This document shows positions 1-6,093 of a DNA stretch of 8,430 bases, one piece after another (within the stretch, counting starts at the first letter, position 1; every line of letters begins with the position of its first letter). A program made the translations under genes and the position numbers. The DNA lies in the NCBI GenBank assembly GCA_023426505.1, contig JAFAAP010000164.1, forward strand, positions 1 to 8,430. The letters are read 5' to 3'. Source of the stretch: Pseudomonadota bacterium (GTDB taxonomy: Bacteria; Pseudomonadota; Alphaproteobacteria; Rhizobiales; Beijerinckiaceae). The notes below the pieces were generated by a model that worked only from the letters and a program-made list of their open reading frames with translations, ran no database searches and had not been told where the DNA came from.

Positions 1-45
1 GCGCGGGGGGGTTGGGGGGCGGCCACCGCCTCATCCCAGACCTAG

Positions 46-558
46 ACCGTCCGCGTTTGGGATCCGTTCGTCCGCATCTTCCACTGGAGCCTCGTAGGCC
101 TGTTCGCCGTCGCTTTCGTGACCGGAGACGAGATTGAGTGGCTGCACATCTGGGTGGGCTACGCCATCGCCGCCCTCGTCGCACTGCGGATCGTCTGGGG
201 CTTCGTCGGAACACGCCACGCCCGGTTCAGCGACTTCGTTCGTTCGCCAGGTGAGATTGCGGCCTACTCGCGTCAGGCGCTTCGGTTCAGGGCACCACGC
301 CATCTCGGCCACAATCCGGCAGGTGGCGCCATGGTTGTGGCCATGCTCGTCATGATCAGCGGCATCGCGGCTACGGGGTTCGCCATGACCACGGATGCGT
401 TCTGGGGCTCGCAATGGGTCGAAGACCTGCACGAGGGGTTCGTCTACGCGACCATCGGGCTCATCGTCCTGCACGTGGCGGGCGTCGTCGTCTCCAGCCT
501 GGGGCATGGTGAGAATCTGGTAAAGGCGATGATCACGGGCCGCAAGCGGGCCTCATGA
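46..558 (+). CDS. Cytochrome b561-type membrane protein, 5' end disrupted or missing
   Basis: Inner-membrane b-type cytochrome of the Ni/Fe-hydrogenase cytochrome b / b561 family, which passes electrons between the quinone pool and periplasmic or membrane partners. Translation from base 46 begins TVRVWDPFVRIFHW, the usual family N-terminus with a heme-ligand His in the first helix. It continues through LHIWVGYAI, GHNPAGGAM and a last helix with LHEGF and VLHVAGV, ending with the typical GRKRAS tail. The conserved region is immediately preceded by an in-frame TAG at 43-45, and there is no ATG, GTG or TTG in frame before GTG at 118. That GTG has no Shine-Dalgarno sequence and would remove the first heme helix, so I do not accept it as the start. 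The gene is therefore 5'-broken, or the first ~45 bases (G-runs) are a sequence edge or error. It converges on the histidine kinase gene with only 5 bp between the stop codons. Family assignment is firm; whether the gene works is uncertain. Confidence 0.8.
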   Translation, partial: TVRVWDPFVRIFHWSLVGLFAVAFVTGDEIEWLHIWVGYAIAALVALRIVWGFVGTRHARFSDFVRSPGEIAAYSRQALRFRAPRHLGHNPAGGAMVVAMLVMISGIAATGFAMTTDAFWGSQWVEDLHEGFVYATIGLIVLHVAGVVVSSLGHGENLVKAMITGRKRAS

Positions 559-563
559 GCCCC

Positions 564-1922
564 TTACGCCGGGCTCGGCAGCCGGACCTCGGCGAGAAGG
601 CCGCCGAGCGACGACCGCCCTAGAGCCAGTGAACCGCCATGGGCTCCCACCAGATCGCCAACGATGGCAAGACCCAGTCCGGTGCCGGGGCGGGTCTCGT
701 CCAGACGGCCGCCGCGAGCGAGCACGGTGTCGATCTGCTCCTCCGGCACGCCTGGACCATCATCCTCGACCCGAAGGACTACGACATTGCCGTCGCGCCG
801 GCCCACGATCCGCACCGTGGCGGCAGCCCAGGCGGCCGCGTTCTCGGCCAAGTTGCCGAGGATCTCGGCCAGGTCCTGGGTATCCATCCGAATCCCAAGA
901 GCGTCAGTGGCGTCAATCTTCCAGGACAACCTCTGGCCCTGCGGGGTTCTCTGGAGTACGCCGACCACCTGCTCAACCACCGGATCGAGCGGCTGAACGG
1001 GTCCAGTCCGCGCACGGAGGCTAATCCGTGCCCCCACCAGCTCCCGTTCGATATGGCGGAGCATGCCAGCCGTGGTGGTTTCAATTTCGTCGGCAAGGCG
1101 GGTGTCGCCCCGCGCCCGCAACTCCTCCGCGTCGGCGCTCAGGACGGTCAGTGGTGTCTTCAGCCCATGCGCCAGGTCGGCGGCCCGCGCCCGCGCGCGG
1201 GCGATGGCTTTTTCCTGCGCGTCGAGCAGGTGATCGACCTCGGCGGCGAGCGGCCGGACCTCGTCCGGGAAGGACTCGCCCAGTCGGGCGGCCGCGCCCG
1301 AACGGACCTGCGCCAGTTGGCGGCGCACCGCATCGAGCGGACGCAGGCCGACACTGACCTGGATCCAGGCGGCGACAATCAGGACTGCTGCGAGAAGAGC
1401 TAGCGAAGGGATGAGATCGAAGGCAAACGCCAGGCCGGCGGCATGGACTTCCGCACGGTCCACGGCCACCACGGCGCGGATCGTCCCACTTCCGAGGCTT
1501 GCCGGCAGAGAGATCCGGCGCTCGACGGACAGCAGCAAGGCACCGCCCGGACCCTGGATCGTGTGCTGGTGGATCTCCCCGGCAGCCGGAACGTCGGGCG
1601 GCATGGGCAGCGTGGCATCCCAGAGCGAGCGTGACCGCAGCACGGTGTTGGTTCCCTCCTCGGAAATCTGCCAGTAGAGCCCGCTCAAGGGCTGGAGGAA
1701 CCGCGACTCGGCCAGCGGCACACCGATGTCGAGCATGCCATCTCCGGTCCGGGCGAGGCTGCTCACGAGCTGGGTGAGGTGCGAGCCGAGCTCGGCCGCC
1801 ATGCGCCGCTCCACATGCCGCTCGAACAGCAGCAGCAGGCCGAGGCCTGCCAGAGCCAGAGCGAGAATGACAGAGGCCGTGCCAGCCGCGAGAAGGCGCA
1901 GCCTGAGCGAGCCCTGCTTCAT
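564..1922 (-). CDS. Sensor histidine kinase, PhoQ/FeuQ-like
   Basis: Inner-membrane sensor kinase (452 aa) that would autophosphorylate on His and pass the phosphate to the regulator encoded just upstream. Helix 1 spans about residues 11-33 and helix 2 about 166-188, enclosing a ~130-residue periplasmic sensor loop with no recognised ligand motif. A HAMP-like linker (about 189-243) leads to the H-box DLAHGLKTPLTVL with the phospho-acceptor His252; this wording is typical of PhoQ-type kinases. The ATPase domain has the N-box ILGNLAENAAAWA (Asn357/Asn361), the D-box VEDDGPGVP (about 386-393) and the G-box GTGLGLAIV (413-421). All residues needed for catalysis are present. The ATG overlaps the regulator stop by 4 bases (ATGA), so translation is probably coupled. 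The signal is unknown. The exported PepSY protein made from the same mRNA is a plausible periplasmic modulator of the sensor loop; that is inference. Confidence 0.93.
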   Translation of the reverse strand: MKQGSLRLRLLAAGTASVILALALAGLGLLLLFERHVERRMAAELGSHLTQLVSSLARTGDGMLDIGVPLAESRFLQPLSGLYWQISEEGTNTVLRSRSLWDATLPMPPDVPAAGEIHQHTIQGPGGALLLSVERRISLPASLGSGTIRAVVAVDRAEVHAAGLAFAFDLIPSLALLAAVLIVAAWIQVSVGLRPLDAVRRQLAQVRSGAAARLGESFPDEVRPLAAEVDHLLDAQEKAIARARARAADLAHGLKTPLTVLSADAEELRARGDTRLADEIETTTAGMLRHIERELVGARISLRARTGPVQPLDPVVEQVVGVLQRTPQGQRLSWKIDATDALGIRMDTQDLAEILGNLAENAAAWAAATVRIVGRRDGNVVVLRVEDDGPGVPEEQIDTVLARGGRLDETRPGTGLGLAIVGDLVGAHGGSLALGRSSLGGLLAEVRLPSPA

Positions 1923-2587
1923 GTCGGCGCAGGTTCGGGCACGAGATAGCCAAAGCCACGGCGGGTCTCGACCACGTCGACGCCGAGCTTGCGCCGCAGG
2001 CGCCCGACGAGCACCTCCAGCGCGTTCGGATCGCGGTCGTGATCGTGCGCGTAGAGATGCTCCATCAGTTCCGTCGGCGGGATCACCCGTCCGGCATGAT
2101 GCATCAGGTAGCTCAGGCAGCGGTATTCGAGCGGCGACAGGTTGAGCGGCACGTCGTCGACCGTGACCCGCATCTTGCGGGTGTCGAGCACGACCGGACC
2201 GGACATGAAGACGGGCGCGGACCGGCCGGCTACCCGGCGTAGCAGTGCCCGCACGCGGGCGAGCAATTCCTCCATGGCGAAGGGCTTGGCGAGGTAGTCG
2301 TCGGCGCCGGCATCAATGCCCTCGACCCGCTCCGCCCAGGCGCCACGGGCGGTGAGGATCAGCACCGGCAGGTCGCGTCCGGCCCCGCGCCATTTCTTGA
2401 GCACCGAGAGGCCGTCCATCTTCGGCAGGCCCAGATCGAGCACGGCCAAATCGTAGTCTTCGGTATCGCCGCGGAACCACGCTTCCTCGCCGTCAGAGAC
2501 ATGATCGACGGCATAGCCTGCGTCCGCCAGAACAGCCTCCACCTTGCGGGCGATGCGGGGATCGTCCTCGACGAGGAGAATGCGCAT
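1919..2587 (-). CDS. OmpR/PhoP-family DNA-binding response regulator
   Basis: Cytoplasmic transcription regulator (222 aa), partner of the adjacent kinase. The receiver domain (1 to about 118) has the acidic pocket E7/D8/D9, phospho-acceptor Asp51 in VLDLGLPKMDG, Thr79 in LILTARG and Lys101 in YLAKPFAMEE. The C-terminal winged helix (about 125-220) has the recognition-helix stretch RDPNALEVLVGRLRRKLG and the wing motif ETRRGFGYL, as in PhoP, QseB and FeuP relatives. I start it at ATG 2585-2587 (MRILLVEDDP) because this is the usual first residue of the fold and the A of the ATG is also the last base of the PepSY stop codon (TGATG). Upstream in-frame codons add only an Arg/Gly-rich stretch unlike the family. 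Genes of this class usually bind direct repeats about 11 bp apart, and one such repeat lies upstream of the operon. The exact orthologue (FeuP, PhoP or other) cannot be settled from the sequence alone. Confidence 0.95.
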   Translation of the reverse strand: MRILLVEDDPRIARKVEAVLADAGYAVDHVSDGEEAWFRGDTEDYDLAVLDLGLPKMDGLSVLKKWRGAGRDLPVLILTARGAWAERVEGIDAGADDYLAKPFAMEELLARVRALLRRVAGRSAPVFMSGPVVLDTRKMRVTVDDVPLNLSPLEYRCLSYLMHHAGRVIPPTELMEHLYAHDHDRDPNALEVLVGRLRRKLGVDVVETRRGFGYLVPEPAPT

Positions 2588-2898
2588 CAGTGCCCCTCCC
2601 GCTTGAGGACCGCGGCGGTGGCGGCGTCGACATAGACGTCCCACAGGCGTCCGGCCGGATCGATCACCTTGAACTCGTAGATCCAGCGCTCGCGCTTGCG
2701 CTCGAACTCCACGCCGACGACCTCACCACCGAGATCGGCCCGCACCCGCTTCAGAATCTCGGCCAAGGCCAGCGCCTCGCCGCGCTCGACCGCACGGCGG
2801 GCCTGCTCATAGTCGCGCTCGCGGTCCGCCAGCGCGGCGGACGGCAGCAGGGCTGCGGCGAGGCCGAGGATGATGATGGCGCGACGAGACATGCTCAT
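2587..2898 (-). CDS. Exported PepSY-domain protein, first gene of the two-component operon
   Basis: Small secreted protein of 103 aa from ATG 2896-2898. An N-terminal signal peptide (basic MSMSRR, hydrophobic core to about residue 20, cleavage near SAALA-D) puts it in the periplasm. The mature part carries one PepSY domain: LALAEILKRVRADLGG, then VEFERKRERWIYEFKVID, then GRLWDVYVDAATAAVLKREG. PepSY domains are known as propeptide-like inhibitory or protein-binding modules, and small PepSY proteins are often encoded beside two-component genes. The stop codon shares one base with the regulator ATG, so it heads an overlapping operon. Start choice: GGGAG lies 12 bases upstream of ATG 2898. A longer frame to 2946 would put 16 polar residues before the signal peptide, and a second ATG at 2892 is only two codons in. 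A role as periplasmic regulator of the kinase is inferred from position, not shown. Confidence 0.85.
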   Translation of the reverse strand: MSMSRRAIIILGLAAALLPSAALADRERDYEQARRAVERGEALALAEILKRVRADLGGEVVGVEFERKRERWIYEFKVIDPAGRLWDVYVDAATAAVLKREGH

Positions 2899-2921
2899 GG
2901 GGCGAGGATGCTCCCGCGCAC

Positions 2922-2938
2922 CTGACAATTCGCTGACA
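2922..2938 (-). promoter_or_regulatory. Direct repeat TGTCAG-N5-TGTCAG, candidate operator for the adjacent regulator
   Basis: On the minus strand the divergent region contains two identical hexamers TGTCAG separated by five bases (CGAAT), an 11-bp period. This is the architecture of PhoP boxes and other OmpR-family sites, where two regulator monomers bind head to tail on one face of the helix. The repeat ends 24 bases before the pepSY ATG (2898), between the pepSY and the 3029 genes. It could serve autoregulation, control of the divergent genes, or both. I see no strong sigma70 -35/-10 pair next to it, as expected for an activated promoter. The repeat is seen directly; regulator binding is inference. 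Confidence 0.5.
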
Positions 2939-3028
2939 TGGATCAACAGCGGGCCGAAAGCGGCATCTCGTTAGTGTCTGCTCCATGGATCCGGGCCGCC
3001 GTTCGGATCAGGACCACAGGAGATCAAC

Positions 3029-3307
3029 ATGCGCACGATCATCATGGCATCAGCCCTTCTCGCGGCAGGGCTCGCGGTTCCGGCACTGGCCGACGGCTCG
3101 GACAGCCGCTGCGCTTCCAGTGTCAACGGCCACATCGTCGCCGCGGGCGAAGTGGGCAAGGGGCTGGAGGACCTCGGCTATCGGGTGAGCCGGATCGAAG
3201 CCGAGGACGGTTGCTACGAGGTCCGGGCGGTGAACGACAGCGGCTTCCCGATCCAGGCCGTCTACACCCGGGCCACGGGCGAACTCGTCCAGGCGCGGCT
3301 TCGCTGA
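3029..3307 (+). CDS. Small exported PepSY-like protein
   Basis: Periplasmic protein of 92 aa. Residues 1-21 are a signal peptide (MRTIIMASALLAAGLAVPALA, cut before DGSD). The mature part fits a single PepSY-like fold: GHIVAAGEVGKGLEDLGY, VSRIEAEDGCYEVRAVNDSG, then YTRATGELVQARLR. Cys28 and Cys62 are the only cysteines, so a periplasmic disulfide is possible. The start is well supported by AGGAGA six bases before ATG. It begins a plus-strand set with the 160-aa exported protein (48 bp downstream) and the flavocytochrome, and faces a second PepSY gene across the divergent region. PepSY-like domains are frequently associated with ferric-reductase-type membrane proteins, so a partner role to the flavocytochrome is reasonable but unproven. 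Confidence 0.83.
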   Translation: MRTIIMASALLAAGLAVPALADGSDSRCASSVNGHIVAAGEVGKGLEDLGYRVSRIEAEDGCYEVRAVNDSGFPIQAVYTRATGELVQARLR

Positions 3308-3355
3308 GCAGAAACACAACCGAGCCAAGCAAACGACGAAACAGGAGATCCGATC

Positions 3356-3838
3356 ATGGTCATGAACAAATCGCTTGCCGCCGCGCTCGTTGCTCTCGGC
3401 CTGACAGCCGGGCTTGCCGGGACCGTTTCCGCCGCCGCGCCGCACGGACAGGACGGGCACGGGGCACCTGCCATGGAACTGAGGCTCAACCACGGTCAGA
3501 AGTGGCAGACGGACGAGGCCCTGCGGACCGGGATGAGCCGGATCCGCGATGCGCTCGACGCCGCCCTGCCGGTGATCCATTCGGGCCGCTACAGCGCAGC
3601 CGACGTGTCGACGCTCGGCGACTGGGTGCAGGAGCAGGTCGACTTCGTGGTGGCGAACTGCAGGCTGCCGGAAGAAGCTGACCTCCAGCTCCATCTGGCG
3701 CTGACCCAGCTCCTCGACGGCGTCAACGCCTTGAAGCGGGAAGGCGGCCAGGAGCAAGGCGCGGCGGCCATTGTTCAGGCGCTGAACGCCTATGGCGACT
3801 ACTTCGACCACCCGGGCTGGCGACCGCTGGCCGATTGA
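3356..3838 (+). CDS. Exported His-containing helical protein of unknown function
   Basis: I do not recognise this family by name. It encodes 160 aa with a clear signal peptide (hydrophobic residues about 6-25, cleavage near TVSA-A). The mature N-terminus is His/Gly-rich (PHGQDGHG, His30 and His35), followed by a conserved-looking MELRLNHGQKWQTDEALR segment with His46. The rest is predicted as amphipathic helices (IRDALDAALPVI, WVQEQVDFVVANCRLPEEADLQLHLALTQLLDGV, AAIVQALNAYGDYFDH) with one Cys102, resembling a four-helix bundle. There is no CXXCH, so it is not a c-type cytochrome. The start ATG 3356 has AGGAG eight bases upstream; the next ATG, two codons later, is less well spaced. Placed between a PepSY protein and a ferric-reductase-like protein, it may bind metal or heme in the periplasm, but that is inference. 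Confidence 0.8.
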   Translation: MVMNKSLAAALVALGLTAGLAGTVSAAAPHGQDGHGAPAMELRLNHGQKWQTDEALRTGMSRIRDALDAALPVIHSGRYSAADVSTLGDWVQEQVDFVVANCRLPEEADLQLHLALTQLLDGVNALKREGGQEQGAAAIVQALNAYGDYFDHPGWRPLAD

Positions 3839-3919
3839 GAGTGGGTTGTGGCCGCCGGCGGACCTCGCCGTCCACACACAGGACCGTTGCTACAGGTTGA
3901 CACCGATCAACGACAGGAG

Positions 3920-3947
3920 GCGGCGGGGCTCCGAGAGTGCCCGCCGC
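3920..3947 (+). terminator. GC-rich hairpin between the exported-protein gene and the flavocytochrome gene
   Basis: A perfect 8-bp stem, GCGGCGGG pairing with CCCGCCGC around a 12-base loop, lies in the 166-bp gap before the flavocytochrome gene. No run of T follows, so it is not a classical intrinsic terminator. It could be a weak terminator, an mRNA processing or stability element, or chance in GC-rich DNA. Just upstream, 3896-3911 has GTTGA-N6-TCAAC, which contains a perfect TTGACA (3897-3902) but has no matching -10 element. Confidence 0.35.
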
Positions 3948-3955
3948 TTGGACGC

Positions 3956-3967
3956 TTGAATGTTCAA
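3956..3967. promoter_or_regulatory. Palindrome TTGAA-TG-TTCAA upstream of the flavocytochrome gene
   Basis: Five-base arms TTGAA and TTCAA separated by TG form a 12-bp inverted repeat 37 bases before the ATG at 4005. It stands out as AT-rich in GC-rich surroundings and has the size of a repressor half-site pair. I cannot assign it to a known regulator. Seen directly; function inferred and weak. Confidence 0.3.
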
Positions 3968-4004
3968 AAACCGTTCTGCCACGGAGCAGACGAAGGAGTG
4001 TCGG

Positions 4005-5360
4005 ATGGGGCACATCAAGATCGCATTCTGGGGCGCGTTGGCCCTGCTCGCCGCCTTGTGGCTGCTGGCCGACCCTCTCGCGCTGCAACCTGCCGGCTTC
4101 TTTGCCCTGCGCGGATCGGTGGTCCAGCTCAGCGGTGTGCTGGCCATGGGCTGCATGAGTTTGGCAATGATCCTTGCGTTGCGCCCGCGCTGGCCGGAGC
4201 GGTGGCTCGGCGGCCTCGACAAGATGTACCGCCTGCACAAGTGGCTTGGCATCGGCGGCTTGGTCCTGGCGGTGACCCACTGGCTCTGGTCGCAGGGGCC
4301 GAAATGGGCGGTCAGCTTCGGCTGGCTGGAGCGGCCGGCCCGCGGCGCCAAGCCGGTGGTCGACAATGCGCTCCAGCAGCTCCTGTTGGCGCAGCGTGGC
4401 ACCGCGGAGGGTGCCGGCGAGTGGGCGTTCTATGCCACCGTGCTGCTCATCGTCGTGGCTCTCGTCCGCTGGATTCCCTACCGGCTGTTCTACAAGACCC
4501 ACCGCCTGATCGCCGTAGCCTACCTGGCGCTGGTCTTCCATGCCGTCGTGCTGACCCAGTTCGGCTATTGGGCAACGCCGCTGGGCGTTCTTATGGCCGG
4601 CATGCTGGCCTGGGGGACGGTCGCGGCCGTGCTGGTCCTGTTCCGCCGGATCGGCGCCGGCCGCAAGGTCGAGGGCCGGATCAGCAGCCTCCGCTACTAC
4701 CCGGAGCTTCGGGTCCTTGAGGGCGGGATCGACATCCCCAAGGGTTGGCCAGGGCACAGGGCCGGCCAATTCGCCTTCCTGAGCGGGGATCCTTCGGACG
4801 GGCCTCACCCCTACACCATCGCCTCCGCCTGGGACCCGGCCGAGCCCCGGCTCACCTTCATCACCAAGGAACTGGGCGACTTCACCCGCACCCTGCGTGA
4901 CAAGCGGTATGTCGGCGAGCCTGTGACGGTGGAGGGGCCGTACGGCTGCCTCACCTTCGAGGACGACTGCCCGCGCCAGATCTGGGTCGGGGGCGGGATT
5001 GGCATCACGCCCTTCATCGCCCGCATGAAGCAGATCGCCCGGGAGCGGCAGGCGAAGCCGGACCCGTCCCGGCCACGGGAGATTCACCTGTTCCACTCCA
5101 CGGCCGACTACAGCGACGAGGCCATCGCGAAGCTGCGGGCCGACGCCGAGGCCGCCGGCGTCCATCTGCACGTCCTCCACGACAAGCGCGATGGCCGATT
5201 GACCGGTGACCGCATCCGCGCTGCGGTACCGGGCTGGCGCGAGGCCAGCCTCTGGTTCTGCGGCCCGGCCGGGTTCGGGGAGGCGCTGCGCCGGGACTTC
5301 GCACGCCAGGGGCTGAAGGTGGCCAAGCTCTTCCACCAGGAACTCTTCGCCATGCGCTGA
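4005..5360 (+). CDS. Ferric-reductase-like flavocytochrome (heme membrane domain + FAD/NAD(P)H domain)
   Basis: Inner-membrane oxidoreductase of 451 aa that moves electrons from cytosolic NAD(P)H through FAD and two hemes across the membrane to a periplasmic acceptor (ferric iron or another oxidant). About six helices fill residues 5-214. Heme-ligand His pairs are His78/His92 (RLHKWLGI, VTHWLW) and His166/His179 (KTHRLIAV, VFHAVVL). The FAD motif HPYTIASAW is at 268-276, the nucleotide-binding GGGIGITP at 329-336 and CGPAGFGE at 419-426, and the C-terminal HQELFAMR resembles the usual aromatic end. The overall order matches predicted ferric reductases (COG4097-like). I chose ATG 4005 because AAGGAG sits six bases upstream and MGHIKIAFWGALALL starts the first helix. 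An in-frame ATG at 3960 would add 15 polar residues. The acceptor is unknown; nearby PepSY and His-rich exported proteins suggest metal or redox handling. Confidence 0.9.
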   Translation: MGHIKIAFWGALALLAALWLLADPLALQPAGFFALRGSVVQLSGVLAMGCMSLAMILALRPRWPERWLGGLDKMYRLHKWLGIGGLVLAVTHWLWSQGPKWAVSFGWLERPARGAKPVVDNALQQLLLAQRGTAEGAGEWAFYATVLLIVVALVRWIPYRLFYKTHRLIAVAYLALVFHAVVLTQFGYWATPLGVLMAGMLAWGTVAAVLVLFRRIGAGRKVEGRISSLRYYPELRVLEGGIDIPKGWPGHRAGQFAFLSGDPSDGPHPYTIASAWDPAEPRLTFITKELGDFTRTLRDKRYVGEPVTVEGPYGCLTFEDDCPRQIWVGGGIGITPFIARMKQIARERQAKPDPSRPREIHLFHSTADYSDEAIAKLRADAEAAGVHLHVLHDKRDGRLTGDRIRAAVPGWREASLWFCGPAGFGEALRRDFARQGLKVAKLFHQELFAMR

Positions 5361-5401
5361 GGCCCGCCCCAAGGGCGGCCGGCGCCCGGAACATGGGCGC
5401 C
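5361..5401 (+). terminator. Two tandem hairpins after the flavocytochrome gene
   Basis: Directly after the stop codon, 5361-5380 folds as GGCC(c)GCCC-caa-GGGCGGCC, an 8-bp stem with one bulged C. 5381-5401 folds as GGCGCCC-ggaacat-GGGCGCC, a perfect 7-bp stem with a 7-base loop. No T-run follows. Their position suggests transcription termination or 3'-end protection of the upstream mRNA, separating it from the receiver gene. Confidence 0.5.
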
Positions 5402-5541
5402 AGCATGAGGTTAGGAACCATGTTGCCTGGGCCGCCTGTTTTCGGTGCCGCGGATTGCGCCGCAGGACTGTCACCAGACCGCTGTTGGCCCGGGAGTTCC
5501 TGCCTTGTTGCGTTCCTCAAGCCACTTTCAGGGAGATGATG

Positions 5542-5934
5542 GTGGGACAGGCGATCCGGCGAAAGGTGCTGGTGGTCGAGGACGAGCCGGAGTTGCGCCG
5601 CCTGGCCGCGACCGTGATCGAGGAAGCCGACCTGGATGTCGTCGAGGTCGAGACCGCCGACGCGGCCCTGGCCTTCCTGCAGGACCATGCCGACGAGGTG
5701 GTGATGGTCTTCACCGATGTGACGCTGCCGGGGAGGGCGGACGGCGTCGACCTCACGCTCGCCTGCGCGGCGCGCTGGCCCCACATCCGGGTGCTCGTCA
5801 CCTCCGGGCGGGTGCGGTTGCCGAAGACGACGCGCTTCCTGCCCAAGCCCTGGCGGGCGCTGGACGTCCTGGTGACAGTCGAGAGGGTGGCCTGTAGCGC
5901 CGAGATCCCGGCCACGGCCCCGCGGCGTCAGTGA
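5542..5934 (+). CDS. Stand-alone receiver-domain response regulator (CheY-like)
   Basis: Single-domain response regulator of about 130 aa, with no DNA-binding or enzymatic output domain; such proteins act by phospho-relay or protein contact. Numbering from the GTG, the acidic residues are E13/D14 (VLVVEDEPELRR), the phospho-acceptor is Asp59 (VFTDVTLPG), the switch residues are Thr87/Ser88 (VLVTSGR) and the conserved lysine is Lys102 (FLPKPW). All the key residues are intact. Start choice: ATG 5536, ATG 5539 and GTG 5542 follow one another. The only Shine-Dalgarno, GGGAG at 5531-5535, touches the first ATG, leaves 3 bases to the second and 6 to the GTG, so I favour the GTG. A longer frame from TTG 5455 adds sequence unlike the family. 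No histidine kinase is adjacent, so it is an orphan here; its partner is unknown. Confidence 0.85.
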   Translation: MGQAIRRKVLVVEDEPELRRLAATVIEEADLDVVEVETADAALAFLQDHADEVVMVFTDVTLPGRADGVDLTLACAARWPHIRVLVTSGRVRLPKTTRFLPKPWRALDVLVTVERVACSAEIPATAPRRQ

Positions 5935-5999
5935 CCGGGGTGCCGTCCTGCGACCATCGGTGATCAGGGCAATCCCTTAGTTTCGACACCAGCCCCGAC

Positions 6000-6010
6000 G
6001 GCGTAACGCC
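6000..6010. promoter_or_regulatory. 11-bp palindrome GGCGTAACGCC upstream of the flavohemoglobin gene
   Basis: Perfect inverted repeat GGCGT-A-ACGCC, 84 bases before the flavohemoglobin start. It lies in the 159-bp gap after the receiver gene, where a promoter would be expected. I cannot match it to a named regulator. Confidence 0.35.
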
Positions 6011-6067
6011 TGGAGCAGAACGGCGGACCTCACGCACGCCGGGCGGGTCCATCGGCACGTTTTTCGT

Positions 6068-6078
6068 GATGCTGCATC
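6068..6078. promoter_or_regulatory. 11-bp palindrome GATGCTGCATC at the flavohemoglobin leader
   Basis: Perfect inverted repeat GATGC-T-GCATC ending two bases before the ribosome-binding site AGGAG (6081-6085). NO-responsive NsrR sites are built on GATGCATTT half-sites, and the outer GATGC/GCATC is reminiscent of these, but the AT-rich centre is missing and the spacing is far shorter. A protein bound here would block transcription or ribosome access. Next to it, CACG-TTTTT-CGTG (6056-6068) could form a small hairpin. Role inferred. Confidence 0.35.
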
Positions 6079-6093
6079 CCAGGAGATCATCCC

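Noticed and set aside
1..30. G-runs as a possible G-quadruplex
   Set aside because: At the very edge of the window with irregular runs; more likely an edge effect or low-quality sequence than a functional structure.
118..558. GTG 118 as the true start of the cytochrome b561 gene
   Set aside because: No Shine-Dalgarno, and it would discard the conserved FHW heme helix that is readable directly upstream.
639..1403. A 254-codon plus-strand open frame within the kinase gene
   Set aside because: Antisense to the well-supported histidine kinase; no recognisable features.
5414..5440. Possible EcfG promoter before the receiver gene (GGAAC...TGTT)
   Set aside because: The spacer is 18 bases and the -10 element reads TGTT instead of CGTT; the match is too weak next to the perfect one at 7712.
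3723..5474. A 583-codon open frame on the minus strand opposite the flavocytochrome gene
   Set aside because: Its protein is Pro/Arg/Gly/Gln-rich without any domain, and it lies antisense to a gene with clear heme, FAD and NAD motifs. It is a product of GC-rich codon use.
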